Positions 50,415-60,473 of a DNA stretch of 64,000 nucleotides are shown here, in pieces. The first letter of the stretch is position 1; every line of letters starts with the position of its first letter. Position numbers and translations under genes: made by a program. The stretch lies in assembly GCA_009668205.1 (NCBI GenBank), contig WJYM01000001.1:620001-684000 (forward strand). Direction: 5' to 3'. Source of the DNA: Enterobacteriaceae bacterium RIT691. GTDB taxonomy: Bacteria > Pseudomonadota > Gammaproteobacteria > Enterobacterales > Enterobacteriaceae. The notes under the pieces were generated by a model. It was not told the origin of the DNA. It saw only the letters and a program-made list of their open reading frames with translations, and did not search any database.

Positions 50415-51167
50415 ATGGCTGTTACTAAGCTTGTGCTTGTTCGTCATGGCGAAAGCCAGTGGAACAACGAAAACCGCTTCACCGGTTGGTATGATGTTGA
50501 TTTATCTGAGAAAGGTGTTGGCGAAGCCAAGGCTGCGGGCAAGTTACTGAAAGACGAAGGCTTCAGCTTTGATTTTGCTTATACCTCTGTCCTGAAACGC
50601 GCCATTCACACCCTGTGGAACGTGCTGGATGAACTGGATCAGGCCTGGCTGCCTGTTGAAAAATCCTGGAAGCTGAACGAGCGCCACTACGGTGCGCTGC
50701 AGGGTCTGAACAAAGCAGAAACGGCTGAAAAATACGGTGACGATCAGGTTAAGCAGTGGCGTCGCGGCTTCGCAGTCACGCCACCTGAGCTGACCAAAGA
50801 TGATGAGCGTTACCCTGGCCACGATCCACGCTACGCAAAACTGACCGATGCAGAGCTGCCAACCACCGAAAGCCTGGCGCTGACCATCGACCGCGTCGTG
50901 CCTTACTGGAATGACACCATTCTGCCACGCCTGAAAAGCGGTGAGCGTGTGATCATCGCAGCCCACGGTAACTCCCTGCGCGCGCTGGTGAAATACCTGG
51001 ACAACATGGGCGAAGACGAAATCCTCGAGCTGAACATCCCAACCGGCGTACCGCTGGTGTATGAGTTCGACGAGAACTTCAAACCGGTTAAACACTACTA
51101 CCTCGGCAACGCCGACGAAATCGCGGCCAAAGCGGCTGCCGTCGCCAACCAGGGTAAAGCGAAGTAA
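50415..51167 (+). CDS. gpmA: 2,3-bisphosphoglycerate-dependent phosphoglycerate mutase GpmA
   Basis: This glycolytic mutase of 250 residues interconverts 3- and 2-phosphoglycerate. The phosphohistidine motif [10 protein letters not shown] is at about residues 8-17, and [12 protein letters not shown] and [12 protein letters not shown] follow. It is nearly identical to the E. coli enzyme. Start [12 protein letters not shown], with AGGAG upstream; the open frame upstream of this is not used. Confidence 0.97.
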   Translation: MAVTKLVLVRHGESQWNNENRFTGWYDVDLSEKGVGEAKAAGKLLKDEGFSFDFAYTSVLKRAIHTLWNVLDELDQAWLPVEKSWKLNERHYGALQGLNKAETAEKYGDDQVKQWRRGFAVTPPELTKDDERYPGHDPRYAKLTDAELPTTESLALTIDRVVPYWNDTILPRLKSGERVIIAAHGNSLRALVKYLDNMGEDEILELNIPTGVPLVYEFDENFKPVKHYYLGNADEIAAKAAAVANQGKAK

Positions 51168-51182
51168 GTTTTCACCTGAGAC

Positions 51183-51213
51183 AAAAAAGCGTGGTTTTTG
51201 CCACGCTTTTTTT
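51183..51213. terminator. Bidirectional terminator between gpmA and ogl
   Basis: AAAAAAGCGTGG and CCACGCTTTTTT form a 12-bp stem with a 6-base loop and T-runs on both strands. Confidence 0.92.
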
Positions 51214-51241
51214 GTTTCATTGCCCCCGGAATATCAACCGG

Positions 51242-52423
51242 TTATGCATTGCGTAGCGACTGACGAAGCTCCTCTGACACCGTCGCCAGATAGAGCGCGG
51301 GCTGGCCTTCGACATCAGAAGTGAACAGGACCTGCCGTTCATCCGGCGAAAAAGAGGGATGTGGATGCGTCACCTGCCTGTCGCCGTTGAGTACCCGCCA
51401 TGAGCTGTTGTGCGCCGCAAGGGCAATATGGCGACGGCTTTGGGTGTCGAACAGATAGAGAAACGGATCGTTTTCAATGCGATGGCTGGCCGAATCTTCC
51501 ACGTCCACCGGGGTGCCGGATCCATCCCCCACCAGCAGCGTGCCGTCGTTATTACTCATTAAATGCGAGCAGGCTGGCATGGTCATCAGCATGATGTCCT
51601 GCTGAGTCTCGGGATCGTAGCGGCGGATGTGGCGCTCGGCCTGCCCTTTCAAATAAGACACATACAGCAGCGCGGAGCCATCCGGCGTCCAGAATTCATG
51701 GGTACAGCTTTCGCCTGGCGCATGGGTCTTCACCTTGCGCAGCTCGCTGCCGTCTTCATTCACCAGCCACATTCTCGCATCCACCAGGTCATGCGGACCT
51801 TCGTGACAAAAGGCCACCGTTGCATCATCAAACGGACGATAAATGGGATGCCCGAGCCACTGATTGTCCTCAACGATGACCGTCGTTTCGCCACTGGCTA
51901 AATCGACGCGAAGCAGCCGACAGCGCGGGCCTTTGTGGTAGAAGTCGTGGAAGATTTTCCAGTCGTTGAGCGGCACCCAGTCCTCTCTGGCAATCTCAAT
52001 GCCCACCAGTTTGCTACAGTGGCTGTTCGCCACCCACGTGCCATAGCCCACTTTGTCTTCGGGCACCCGATAGACCGTTTTTTCACTTAGCGTGTCCAGC
52101 GAGACCCGCTGTAGGGTTCGGTCGTTTTTGACATAAAACAGGGCACGGTCATCCGGCGACAGAAATCCGCCAAAGGTGTTGTCCCCTGCCCCTTCCGTCA
52201 GCTGCAGCGCTTTTTGCGTGACGAAATCCAGCAGATAATAGTTGCGATGGCCGTCGAACTCACCGGCAAAAAGTAATTTACGGCCATCCTGAGTGAAACA
52301 TTTTTGGTAGAAATAATTCCGGTGACAAAGTACCTCAGGCGGCGTCAGGCGCGTCACCATTGCTCCGGTGTGGGGATCATTAACAGTTTGGAAATCTAAT
52401 TGAATTTCTGAACCTTTAGCCAT
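51242..52423 (-). CDS. ogl: Oligogalacturonate lyase Ogl (PL22)
   Basis: This cytoplasmic beta-propeller lyase of 393 residues splits unsaturated digalacturonate and short oligogalacturonides to 5-keto-4-deoxyuronate. It closely follows Dickeya Ogl: MAKGSEIQLDFQT, LTPPEVLCHRNYFYQKCF, FGGFLSPDD, NQWLGHPIYRP, FCHEGPHDLVDARMW, ESCTHEFW and CSHLMSNNDGTLLVGDGS. The conserved His and Gln that hold Mn2+ lie in these motifs. It is divergent from the transporter next door and absent from this place in E. coli. Confidence 0.92.
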   Translation of the reverse strand: MAKGSEIQLDFQTVNDPHTGAMVTRLTPPEVLCHRNYFYQKCFTQDGRKLLFAGEFDGHRNYYLLDFVTQKALQLTEGAGDNTFGGFLSPDDRALFYVKNDRTLQRVSLDTLSEKTVYRVPEDKVGYGTWVANSHCSKLVGIEIAREDWVPLNDWKIFHDFYHKGPRCRLLRVDLASGETTVIVEDNQWLGHPIYRPFDDATVAFCHEGPHDLVDARMWLVNEDGSELRKVKTHAPGESCTHEFWTPDGSALLYVSYLKGQAERHIRRYDPETQQDIMLMTMPACSHLMSNNDGTLLVGDGSGTPVDVEDSASHRIENDPFLYLFDTQSRRHIALAAHNSSWRVLNGDRQVTHPHPSFSPDERQVLFTSDVEGQPALYLATVSEELRQSLRNA

Positions 52424-52491
52424 TTTTTTTCCGCCGTACGTTGTGCTTTCCGAACCTCGAATATCAGGATTTCTGCTCGCGAACAACATTA

Positions 52492-52556
52492 TGTGAGCTC
52501 ATCCACACTCCAGGAAAATAATATTGTGAATAGGGCTTTCTGTGAAAGAGATCAAT
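52492..52556. promoter_or_regulatory. CRP sites between ogl and togT
   Basis: TGTGAGCTCATCCACA (52492-52507) matches TGTGA-N6-TCACA at 9 of 10 positions. A second, weaker TGTGAAAGAGATCAAT lies at 52541-52556. They sit between the divergent genes, so catabolite control of both is likely. Confidence 0.65.
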
Positions 52557-52639
52557 TTTCCCTGTGCCAACAAGAAGCATAAAACACTAGACCTATAAAA
52601 TTAAAACATCATTTCACAACAATGCAGGGATAGTATGCA

Positions 52640-54163
52640 ATGCGCAATGAAAAAACAATCTCTCTCAGACATCAGCTTGCTTATGGCGGTGGGAACCTGC
52701 TCGGTAGCGGGGCGTTGGCCATCAGTGGCGCATGGCTGCTTTATTTCTACACCACTTTCTGCGGGCTGACGCTGATTGAGGCCTCTTTTATCTTTTCCGT
52801 CGCCAGTATCATTGATGCCATCAGCAATCCATTGATGGGATATATCACCGACAATTTCAATAAAACACGGCTGGGAAAACGCTTTGGCCGCCGCCGCTTT
52901 TTCCTGCTGTTGGGTATCCCACTGATGCTGTTCTACCCCCTGCTGTGGGTTGATGGGCTGGGCTTTGCTTACTACCTGTGTACCTATGTGATGTTTGAAA
53001 TTATCTATACCTCGGTGATGGTTTCTTACGAAACGCTGGCAACCGAGATGACGGACGATTTTTCCCAGCGTTCAAAATTGACCGGATACAAAGCCATTTT
53101 TGGCAAGCTGGCGAATTTTCTCGCCGCGTTTATTCCCGGGCAGTTTATTCTGCTGTACGGAAAACACTCTGCGACGCCTTTTTTCCTGACAGGATTAACC
53201 TATGGCGCGATTCTGGTCATCGCCATAGCCTGCCTGTGGCATTTCAGCTGGGAACGCCCTGCTGAGCATTCAACTGAGGAGGAAAATACAGCTTCAACTA
53301 AAGCGGGAGTGTTACCCGCGATGCTGGCCGTGCTTAGCGATATGCGTTCCACGTTTTATTTGCGGGTATTTCGCAAGCATCTGGGCATGTATTTGTGCGG
53401 CTTTGGTGCGGAATGGCTTTTCGCCTCCATATTTACCTATTTTGTTATCTTCGTTTTACAGCATGACCCGGCGATGGTCGCCGGATTAAATAGCCTGAAC
53501 TCGATATTGCAGCTATTTTCTACCGCCCTGTTCATCGGTATCTGTGTCAAAAAAGGTTTCAGTAAACCCTATATTGTCGCCCTGGCGGTGGTTACCGTGG
53601 CCACGCTGATGTACACCGGCCTGTGGTTTTTCCATCTGCCTGCCCATGTCGCCACTATCATGATGTTCGGCATTACGATTGTGTTCGGTATCGGTACCGG
53701 CGGCGTGTATTACATTCCGTGGACGGTTTATACCTTCCTGGCCGATATTGACGAAATTTATACCGGACGGCGGCGCGAAGGGGTCTATGCCGGCGCGATG
53801 ACCTTTGCCGGGAAATTGCTGCGCTCGACTATCGTGTTTGCGATGGGAGCGATCCTCAGCCTTTATGGCTTTCAGTCCAAAGCGCTCGTACAGCCAGCCA
53901 GCGCCGTCAATGCCATTGCCTGCGTGTTCTGTGTTGGGGTTGTTCTGCTTGCCATTGCCGCCATGGTCTTCAGCAGCCAAATGAAGCTGAACAGGAAAAA
54001 CCACCTGATTGTGCTCAGTGAAGTGGCCAGAATCAAAGCGGGTGGCAGAAAGGAGGACATTCCTGCAGAAGTACGGCAGGTGATTGAAGATCTGGTGGGG
54101 CATCCCTATGAAGAGTGCTGGGGATGTCATCACGGGCAGCGCGAATTCGCTCTCGCCCGCTGA
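52640..54163 (+). CDS. togT: Oligogalacturonide transporter, TogT-type (GPH cation symporter)
   Basis: This symporter of the glycoside-pentoside-hexuronide family has 507 residues and about 12 membrane segments. N-terminal GGNLLGSGALAISGAWLLYFYTTF, the DNFNKTRLGKRFGRRRFFLLLG loop between helices 2 and 3, and the central YEDLATEM-like loop (YETLATEMTDDFSQRSKLTGYK) are typical. A long C-terminal tail ends in a Cys/His-containing CWGCHHGQ segment. Pairing with ogl identifies oligogalacturonides as the likely substrate, as in Dickeya TogT. Confidence 0.88.
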   Translation: MRNEKTISLRHQLAYGGGNLLGSGALAISGAWLLYFYTTFCGLTLIEASFIFSVASIIDAISNPLMGYITDNFNKTRLGKRFGRRRFFLLLGIPLMLFYPLLWVDGLGFAYYLCTYVMFEIIYTSVMVSYETLATEMTDDFSQRSKLTGYKAIFGKLANFLAAFIPGQFILLYGKHSATPFFLTGLTYGAILVIAIACLWHFSWERPAEHSTEEENTASTKAGVLPAMLAVLSDMRSTFYLRVFRKHLGMYLCGFGAEWLFASIFTYFVIFVLQHDPAMVAGLNSLNSILQLFSTALFIGICVKKGFSKPYIVALAVVTVATLMYTGLWFFHLPAHVATIMMFGITIVFGIGTGGVYYIPWTVYTFLADIDEIYTGRRREGVYAGAMTFAGKLLRSTIVFAMGAILSLYGFQSKALVQPASAVNAIACVFCVGVVLLAIAAMVFSSQMKLNRKNHLIVLSEVARIKAGGRKEDIPAEVRQVIEDLVGHPYEECWGCHHGQREFALAR

Positions 54164-54170
54164 GGTCGAT

Positions 54171-54198
54171 AAAAATGTCTGGCCCGTGCGGGCCAGAC
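54171..54198 (-). terminator. Rho-independent terminator of aroG
   Basis: On the minus strand a 9-bp stem (GTCTGGCCC / GGGCCAGAC, loop GCAC) is followed by ATTTTT, 9 bases past the aroG stop. Confidence 0.87.
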
Positions 54199-54206
54199 TG
54201 CGGCGA

Positions 54207-55259
54207 TTAACCGCGGCGTGCTTTCACGGCGTTAGCCAGCTGGCGCAGCACGGTATCGGTATCGTCCCAACCAATGCAGGCGTCGGTAATGCTCTTACCG
54301 TAGGTCAGCGGCTCTCCGCTTTCCAGATTCTGGTTGCCTTCCACCAGATGACTTTCAATCATCACGCCCATAATCGCTTTTTCGCCACCGGCGATCTGAG
54401 CGGCCACATCGGTCGCCACATCCATCTGCTTTTTAAACTGCTTGCTGGAGTTGGCATGACTGAAGTCGATCATCACCTGTGATGGCAGACCGGCTTTATG
54501 CAGCCCTTCTTTCACCATAGAGACATGGTAGGCGCTGTAGTTTGGCTCTTTACCGCCGCGCAGAATGATATGACAGTCACCGTTACCGCTGGTGTTCACG
54601 ATCGCGGAATGGCCCCATTTGGTCACCGACAGGAAGCAGTGCGGCGCGCCAGCTGCATTAATGGCATCGATAGCCACTTTGATGGTGCCGTCTGTACCGT
54701 TTTTGAAACCTACCGGGCAAGACAGGCCGGATGCCAGCTCGCGGTGAACCTGCGATTCGGTGGTACGCGCACCAATTGCGCCCCAGCTCATCAAGTCCGC
54801 CATGTACTGCGGCGTGATCATATCCAGGAACTCGCCTGCCGCAGGCAGACCGCTGTCGTTGATTTCCAGCAGCAGCTTACGGGCAATACGCAGGCCGTCG
54901 TTAATCTGGAAACTGTTATCCATATGTGGATCGTTAATCAGCCCTTTCCAGCCAACGGTGGTGCGCGGTTTTTCAAAGTAAACGCGCATCACGATTTCAA
55001 GCTCGCCCTTCAGCTCTTCACGCAGTGTGCGCAGACGCTGTGCATACTCTTTCGCGGCAACCGGATCGTGGATAGAGCAAGGGCCAATCACCACCAGCAG
55101 ACGATCGTCATTGCCTTTGAGGATCTGATGGATCGCTTTGCGGGCATGAGAAACGGTATTGGCGGCGTTTTCAGTGGCGGGGAATTTTTCAAGGAGTGCG
55201 ACAGGGGGTAATAACTCGTTGATCTCTTTAATGCGTAAATCGTCGTTCTGATAATTCAT
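54207..55259 (-). CDS. aroG: 3-deoxy-7-phosphoheptulonate synthase, Phe-sensitive (AroG)
   Basis: This DAHP synthase of 350 residues joins phosphoenolpyruvate and erythrose 4-phosphate, the entry to aromatic synthesis. It has the GPCSIHDP motif (about 60), KPRTTVGWKGL, PAAGEFLD, KNGTDG and DFSHANSSK. The AroG rather than AroF/H assignment comes from close identity and the gpmA-aroG context. The start MNYQNDDLRIKEINELLPPV is used; the frame extends upstream through the promoter. A TyrR box lies upstream. Confidence 0.96.
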   Translation of the reverse strand: MNYQNDDLRIKEINELLPPVALLEKFPATENAANTVSHARKAIHQILKGNDDRLLVVIGPCSIHDPVAAKEYAQRLRTLREELKGELEIVMRVYFEKPRTTVGWKGLINDPHMDNSFQINDGLRIARKLLLEINDSGLPAAGEFLDMITPQYMADLMSWGAIGARTTESQVHRELASGLSCPVGFKNGTDGTIKVAIDAINAAGAPHCFLSVTKWGHSAIVNTSGNGDCHIILRGGKEPNYSAYHVSMVKEGLHKAGLPSQVMIDFSHANSSKQFKKQMDVATDVAAQIAGGEKAIMGVMIESHLVEGNQNLESGEPLTYGKSITDACIGWDDTDTVLRQLANAVKARRG

Positions 55260-55329
55260 GATCTTTCCAGCGTTGCCATACTTATATGATTGAGTGCAAT
55301 CCCTTAAATCTATCTCGACAGAAAGAAAG

Positions 55330-55347
55330 TGTAAACTGGCTTTTACA
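55330..55347. promoter_or_regulatory. TyrR box of aroG
   Basis: TGTAAA-CTGGCT-TTTACA is a perfect match to the strong TyrR consensus TGTAAA-N6-TTTACA, 71 bases upstream of aroG. The 300-base gap to ybgS also holds an inverted repeat ACACTT-TTT-AAGTGT near 55420 of unknown role. Confidence 0.9.
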
Positions 55348-55577
55348 CTTGAGTGGGATAATTCCTGAAAGTTGGCGAAGAAACGCCAGATAGTAGCGAT
55401 AAATGAGATTATCACTACACTTTTTAAGTGTTAATACTAAAAATTAGCCCATAAACAAGATTACACGCTGCCCTAAGTGAGGCAGGTGGGATCTTAAACC
55501 GCTGAACAGGATGTGCGTTCAGACATGCACTGTTGGAAGAAGTTATCCGACGTAACGACCATAACAGGAGCATCCCC

Positions 55578-55955
55578 ATGAAAAACAAAACATTACCCAT
55601 ACTGATTCTGAGTGCAACGCTCTCCATGCTGAGCGGAACGGCCCTCGCCGCTGAAAGCGCTTCGCAGAATAACGGTCAGGCCAACTCCGCTGCATCTGCA
55701 GGACAATCTGCGTCAGATGCCCATCAGAACATCGCCCCTAATGGGGTCAGTAATAACAATGTGAACAATTCATCCAGCGGGACAATGCTGCATCCAAATG
55801 GATCTACCAGCGATGCACAGCATATGAGCCCGGATGAGATTCATAAAAATAGCATGTGCAAAGACGGTAAATGCCCGGATATGAATAAGAAAGTGGAAAC
55901 GGGTAGCGGTATGAACAACGACGTGAATAGCAAAACTGATGGTACGACGCAGTAA
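55578..55955 (+). CDS. ybgS: Secreted protein YbgS
   Basis: This 125-residue protein of unknown function has a signal peptide (about 1-23, ending TALAAES). The mature part is rich in Asn, Ser and Gly, with a single CKDGKC motif that could form a disulfide. It matches E. coli YbgS, including [10 protein letters not shown] and the end [13 protein letters not shown]. An AGGAG precedes the ATG. Confidence 0.92.
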   Translation: MKNKTLPILILSATLSMLSGTALAAESASQNNGQANSAASAGQSASDAHQNIAPNGVSNNNVNNSSSGTMLHPNGSTSDAQHMSPDEIHKNSMCKDGKCPDMNKKVETGSGMNNDVNSKTDGTTQ

Positions 55956-55974
55956 GCCTGCGTCCCATTCGATC

Positions 55975-56003
55975 AAAGGAGAGCGATGCTCTCCTTTATT
56001 TTT
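55975..56003 (+). terminator. Rho-independent terminator of ybgS
   Basis: AAAGGAGAGC-GAT-GCTCTCCTTT is a perfect 10-bp stem followed by ATTTTT. Confidence 0.9.
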
Positions 56004-56057
56004 GGAACAGATCTGTAATGATGTCATGGACTAACTAAAAAAATGAAGGACCTGCAT

Positions 56058-57002
56058 ATGGCACATTCTCATTCGCACACCGCGCCCGGCCAGCCCGCAG
56101 ATGGCAATGGCCGTCGGCTGTTGCTGGCCTTTATTATCACCGCGGGGTTCATGGTGCTGGAAGTTGTCGGTGGGCTGATTTCAGGTTCACTGGCATTGTT
56201 GGCCGATGCCGGTCACATGTTGACTGATGCCGCGGCACTGCTGTTTGCCCTGCTGGCCGTTCACTTTGCCCGACGCCCACCGAACACCCGCCACACCTTT
56301 GGCTGGCTACGCCTGACCACGCTTGCGGCTTTCGTCAATGCCATTGCCCTGGTGCTGATCACTATTCTCATCGTCTGGGAAGCCTTTCAGCGCTTCAGCC
56401 ATCCTCAGCCGGTCGCCGGTGCCACCATGATGGTGATTGCCGTTGCGGGGTTATTAGCGAACCTTTTCTCTTTCTGGATCCTGCATCGTGGCATTGAAGA
56501 GAAGAATCTGAATGTGCGTGCGGCGGCATTGCATGTCCTGGGCGACCTGCTGGGTTCGGTTGGGGCAATCGTTGCCGCGCTGGTGATCCTGACCACGGGC
56601 TGGACGCCCATCGACCCCATATTATCGGTACTGGTTTCGTGCCTGGTGCTGCGCAGTGCCTGGCAACTGCTGAAAGAGAGCGTCAACGAACTGTTGGAAG
56701 GAGCGCCGGACTCACTGGACATTTCCGCACTGAAACGCGGGATGCGCAGAGAGATCCCCGAAGTGCGGGATGTTCATCATGTTCACGTGTGGCTGGTCGG
56801 TGAGAAACCTATCATGACGCTGCATGTTCACGTCATTCCGCCACATGACCACGACGCGCTGTTGGAGCGGATTCAGCATTATCTGGAGCACAATTACCAG
56901 ATAGCGCATGCCACCATCCAGATGGAGTATCAGCCGTGCAGCGGCCCGGAATGTCACCTCAACGAGATGCAAACCGGGCACACTCACCATCATCACCCTT
57001 AA
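56058..57002 (+). CDS. zitB: Zinc efflux transporter ZitB
   Basis: This cation diffusion facilitator of 314 residues has six membrane helices and exports Zn2+ in exchange for protons. The site-A motif [10 protein letters not shown] (HxxxD) is in helix 2 and HVLGDLLGS in helix 5. The cytoplasmic C-terminal domain has [10 protein letters not shown]. His-rich ends (MAHSHSHT and HTHHHHP) may bind zinc. I start at MAHSHS with AAGGA upstream. It overlaps convergent pnuC by 4 bases. Confidence 0.96.
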   Translation: MAHSHSHTAPGQPADGNGRRLLLAFIITAGFMVLEVVGGLISGSLALLADAGHMLTDAAALLFALLAVHFARRPPNTRHTFGWLRLTTLAAFVNAIALVLITILIVWEAFQRFSHPQPVAGATMMVIAVAGLLANLFSFWILHRGIEEKNLNVRAAALHVLGDLLGSVGAIVAALVILTTGWTPIDPILSVLVSCLVLRSAWQLLKESVNELLEGAPDSLDISALKRGMRREIPEVRDVHHVHVWLVGEKPIMTLHVHVIPPHDHDALLERIQHYLEHNYQIAHATIQMEYQPCSGPECHLNEMQTGHTHHHHP

Positions 57003-57718
57003 TGTGACAGTACGCGAGAGCCTCGCTCACGCGCGCTGTTTATCCACATCCGGCTGCCGTTAAGCGCGATAAAGGTCAGCAGCAGATATTCGAGCGACAT
57101 GGCGTACACGCCCTGTCGTGCGAAGATCACTACGCTTATCACGTTGATAATGACCCACAGCAGCCAGTTTTCGACATATTTGCGCGTCATCAGGATCATT
57201 GCCGCAATCGACAGCACCATCATGCAGGAATCCCAGAATGGGAATGCGTCAGGCTGAAGCTGCGGCATCACGACATTCATCCCCAGACCCTGCATGACCG
57301 CGACGGCGACACGGGTCAGGAAAGCAAACACCGGATCAATAAACGCGGTCATCAGGCCAATCGCGGCGACACAAGCCATCAGCCACACCACCGCTTTGCG
57401 CAAGGGCAGCCAGCGGATCTGCAGCTCTGCCTCATGCTGGCTGGTTTGTCGTGACCAGGCGTACCAACCGTAGATATTGGCCGCGAAGAAAAACAGCTGC
57501 AGCAGCAGGCTGGCATACAGTTGGATCTGGAAGAAAATAATGGCAAAGAGCGTGACGTTTATCAGGCCAAACGCATAGTTGCTGATCTTCTCAAGACTGG
57601 CGAGCCAGATACAGAGCAGCCCGGCTATCGTTCCCACCGCTTCAATCCATGAGAGGTCGTATCCCCCCGCCCCCAAAGGAATGTGGACCAGAATGTTTTG
57701 CGTGCTAAAGAAATCCAT
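56999..57718 (-). CDS. pnuC: Nicotinamide riboside transporter PnuC
   Basis: This inner-membrane facilitator of 239 residues has about seven helices and imports nicotinamide riboside, which NadR then phosphorylates. The aromatic-rich helices [12 protein letters not shown] and [27 protein letters not shown] are the family pattern. It lies 48 bases after nadA, so both are under NadR control. Confidence 0.95.
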   Translation of the reverse strand: MDFFSTQNILVHIPLGAGGYDLSWIEAVGTIAGLLCIWLASLEKISNYAFGLINVTLFAIIFFQIQLYASLLLQLFFFAANIYGWYAWSRQTSQHEAELQIRWLPLRKAVVWLMACVAAIGLMTAFIDPVFAFLTRVAVAVMQGLGMNVVMPQLQPDAFPFWDSCMMVLSIAAMILMTRKYVENWLLWVIINVISVVIFARQGVYAMSLEYLLLTFIALNGSRMWINSARERGSRVLSH

Positions 57719-57766
57719 TTTGCCTCCGCAATATCAGCGTTAGATCATCTTCTTAAGGATAAAAGG

Positions 57767-58810
57767 TTATCCCCGAAGTGTCGCCGCAAAATCCAGCATA
57801 CGGTTGAGCGGAACTAATGCCGCGTCCCGCAACCCTGCATCGACATGAATCTCATGTTCTGCGCCACCGTTTTCGAGCGCCTCAGCAATGGCTTTCAGGC
57901 CATTCATCGCCATCCACGGACAGTGCGCGCAGCTGCGACAGGTCGCCCCTTCTCCGGCGGTTGGCGCTTCCAGAAGCTCTTTTTCCGGAACAGCCTGCTG
58001 CATTTTGTAGAAAATGCCGCGATCGGTCGCCACAATAAGCTGCTGGTTGGGCAATGTTTTCGCCGCCGCAATCAGTTGGCTTGTCGACCCGACCGCATCT
58101 GCCATCTCCACAATCGACTGTGGAGACTCCGGGTGGACCAGAATGGCGGCCTGCGGATAAAGGGCTTTCATACGAGCGAGTGCCTGCGTTTTGAATTCAT
58201 CGTGCACGATACAGGCGCCCTGCCAGCACAGCACATCTGCGCCCGTCTGCTTTTGCACATAGCGGCCCAGATGACGATCCGGTGCCCAGATAATCTTTTC
58301 ACCCAGGCTGTCGAGATGCTCAATCAGCTCAACCGCAATGCTGGATGTCACCACCCAGTCGGCACGCGCTTTTACTGCGGCGGAGGTATTCGCATACACC
58401 ACGACCGTACGATCCGGGTGCGCATCGCAGAACCTGTTAAATTCCTCAATCGGACACCCGAGATCTAACGAACATTCTGCATTGAGCGTCGGCATCAGAA
58501 TCGTTTTTTCCGGACTGAGGATTTTCGCCGTCTCGCCCATAAAGCGCACGCCGGCAACCAGCAGCGTAGAAGCATCATGGCGTGCGCCGAAGCGCGCCAT
58601 TTCCAGCGAATCAGAAATGCAGCCTCCCGTCTCTTCTGCCAGTTGCTGAATTTCCGGATCGGTGTAGTAATGCGCAACCATCACCGCATTACGCTCTTTC
58701 AGCAACTGCTTGATCTTCTCACGGTAAAATTGCTTTTCATCACCGGTTAAAGGCGCTGGTTTCGGCGGAAAAGGGTAAATTGCGCTTTCAGGGTCAAACA
58801 TTACGCTCAT
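57767..58810 (-). CDS. nadA: Quinolinate synthase NadA
   Basis: This Fe-S enzyme of 347 residues condenses iminoaspartate with dihydroxyacetone phosphate in NAD synthesis. [19 protein letters not shown], the cluster cysteines in ECSLDLGCP and [11 protein letters not shown], and [15 protein letters not shown] are conserved. I start at [20 protein letters not shown]. It is the first gene of nadA-pnuC. Confidence 0.96.
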   Translation of the reverse strand: MSVMFDPESAIYPFPPKPAPLTGDEKQFYREKIKQLLKERNAVMVAHYYTDPEIQQLAEETGGCISDSLEMARFGARHDASTLLVAGVRFMGETAKILSPEKTILMPTLNAECSLDLGCPIEEFNRFCDAHPDRTVVVYANTSAAVKARADWVVTSSIAVELIEHLDSLGEKIIWAPDRHLGRYVQKQTGADVLCWQGACIVHDEFKTQALARMKALYPQAAILVHPESPQSIVEMADAVGSTSQLIAAAKTLPNQQLIVATDRGIFYKMQQAVPEKELLEAPTAGEGATCRSCAHCPWMAMNGLKAIAEALENGGAEHEIHVDAGLRDAALVPLNRMLDFAATLRG

Positions 58811-58882
58811 CATGGCTTCTCGTTTTACTGGCTTAACAAAACTGTCGATTAAATGGCCTGAATCGCGTTAATCAGACAGTGG

Positions 58883-58900
58883 TGTTTTATATGCTAAACA
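58883..58900. promoter_or_regulatory. NadR box of nadA-pnuC
   Basis: TGTTTTATATGCTAAACA has the form TGTTTA-N6-TAAACA with one mismatch, 73 bases before nadA. It fits NadR repression at high NAD. Confidence 0.78.
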
Positions 58901-59007
58901 AGATAGCGAATTGCTGCCGAAAAGTCGTGCAGATTTTCCGTCTGTGCCAATCAGGCATTTTTGTGGTACAAAGTATCAACATTTGACGACTGACGATACT
59001 TTCTGCC

Positions 59008-59871
59008 ATGGCGTACACCATCGATATCATCTCCTGTATCACCGAACAGTTTGTGGCGCTCACCGCCACCGAAAAACGCATTGCTCAGTTCATTCTGGAT
59101 GATGTCGCCGCGGCGGCAGAATTACCCATTGCCGAACTCGCCCGTCAAACCAATACCAGCCAGGCTTCGGTGACACGTTTTGCCCGAACGTTGGGCTGCA
59201 AAGATGTGCGTGATTTGAAAGTGAAGCTGGCACAGTCCCTCGCTGTCGGGCAACGCTTTATTCTGGATGTGCCGGATCTGGAAGGCGTTCAGGGAATTTA
59301 TGAGTCGATTATCAGCGTGCTGGAAACGAACCGTCGCGCCCTTGACCCTGACTCGCTGCAAAAAGCGGTGGGCTGGTTAACCCAGTCACGACAAATTCTG
59401 GCGATTGGAATGGGCGGCGGGTCGACGATTTGTGCTCAGGAACTTCAGTATCGCCTGTTCCGCTTAGGGTTACCGGTCGCCAGTCAGAATGACGGTTTGC
59501 TGGTACGCATGATGTGTTCTGCGGTTGCGCCTCAGGATGTGGTGATTGCACTGTCGCTCGGCGGTTATACGCCTGAAGTGACAGACAGTGCAGCCATCGC
59601 CAGGCAGTACGGTGCGAAAGTTATCGCCATTACCCCAGAAGACACGCCGCTGGCGAAACAGGCCGATTTGGTGCTGCCGTTGGTGGTCACTGAAAACGAT
59701 TATATCTTTAAGCCAAGCACCTCGCGCTATGCGATGTTGGCAATGATTGATGTGCTCGCGACGGAGCTTGCGATGGCGAATAAAGCGCAGGCTAAAGACC
59801 GCCTGCGCCGTATTAAACTCTCTTTGCATAACCTGCGTGGAGGCAATGATCGCCAGCCGTTGGGCGATTAA
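59008..59871 (+). CDS. RpiR/MurR-family regulator with SIS domain
   Basis: This 287-residue regulator has an N-terminal RpiR helix-turn-helix (about 15-75, LTATEKRIAQFILDD then ELARQTNTSQASVTRFARTLGC) and a C-terminal sugar-isomerase (SIS) domain (about 110-250, with IGMGGGSTICAQELQYRLFRLG and ALSLGGYTPEVTDSAAIARQYGAKVIAIT). SIS domains of this family bind phosphosugars or keto-deoxy acids. Its stop codon overlaps the convergent aldolase gene by 4 bases, so it is most likely the regulator of the aldolase-kinase-symporter cluster. The inducer is unknown. Confidence 0.85.
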   Translation: MAYTIDIISCITEQFVALTATEKRIAQFILDDVAAAAELPIAELARQTNTSQASVTRFARTLGCKDVRDLKVKLAQSLAVGQRFILDVPDLEGVQGIYESIISVLETNRRALDPDSLQKAVGWLTQSRQILAIGMGGGSTICAQELQYRLFRLGLPVASQNDGLLVRMMCSAVAPQDVVIALSLGGYTPEVTDSAAIARQYGAKVIAITPEDTPLAKQADLVLPLVVTENDYIFKPSTSRYAMLAMIDVLATELAMANKAQAKDRLRRIKLSLHNLRGGNDRQPLGD

Positions 59872-60473
59872 ACCGCTTCGGCAAACGCCGCCAGATAGCG
59901 AGCCGCCTGTTCTGCGGTTCGTGAGACAGCCTGCCCAGCCCGATATAAGTCGCTGCCAAGTCCTGCGCCTGCGCATCCTGCACGCATATACTCCGACAGA
60001 TTTTCAGGGGTTACCCCTCCCACAGCCAGCACCGGCACCGAGGCAGGCAATACCGCTTTTAGCGCCTGAATATACGCAGGGCCAAACGCGGAGGACGGGA
60101 AAATTTTGAGCCATTGCGCCCCCGCATCCAGCGCGGTAAACGCTTCGGTTGCGGTAGCGCACCCGGCACAAACCAGCATGCCTTTACCCACCGCCTGACG
60201 AATCACCGCAGGTTGTGTGTTCGGAGTGACCACCAACTTCGCTCCTGCATCCGCCAGAATATCCACCTGCTCAACGTTGAGGACGGTACCAGCGCCAATC
60301 ATCGCCCGATGTCCGTACTCACTGACCAGAGCCGGAATGCTTTGCTGCCAGTCAGGCGAGTTCAGCGGTATTTCGATATAGCGAAACCCAGCCTCGATCA
60401 GCGCGGCGGTGTGGGCTCCCGCTTCAGCGGGCGTAATGCCGCGAAGAATGGCTACCAATTTAGTGTCGGCCAT
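59868..60473 (-). CDS. dgoA: 2-dehydro-3-deoxy-6-phosphogalactonate aldolase (DgoA-like)
   Basis: This class I aldolase of the KDPG/KHG family has 201 residues. Arg11 is in ILRGITP, Glu34 in IEIPLNSP, and the Schiff-base lysine Lys123 in WLKIFPSSAFGP. EIPLNSP and the LKIFPSSAFGP loop resemble DgoA (galacto form) more than Eda. It would cleave KDPGal to pyruvate and glyceraldehyde 3-phosphate. Unlike the dgo operon there is no galactonate dehydratase or DgoT next to it. It overlaps the kinase gene by 14 bases, and has no separate ribosome site gap. Confidence 0.88.
   Translation of the reverse strand: MADTKLVAILRGITPAEAGAHTAALIEAGFRYIEIPLNSPDWQQSIPALVSEYGHRAMIGAGTVLNVEQVDILADAGAKLVVTPNTQPAVIRQAVGKGMLVCAGCATATEAFTALDAGAQWLKIFPSSAFGPAYIQALKAVLPASVPVLAVGGVTPENLSEYMRAGCAGAGLGSDLYRAGQAVSRTAEQAARYLAAFAEAV

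Noticed and set aside
52590-52620. KdgR operator before togT
   Set aside because: AATTAAAACATCATTTCAC has both half-site flavours but mismatches the consensus centre and spacing, so I do not call it.
58811-59007. tRNA cluster that follows nadA in E. coli
   Set aside because: The short gap has no cloverleaf-like or CCA-ending sequence; the tRNA genes, if present, lie beyond the window.
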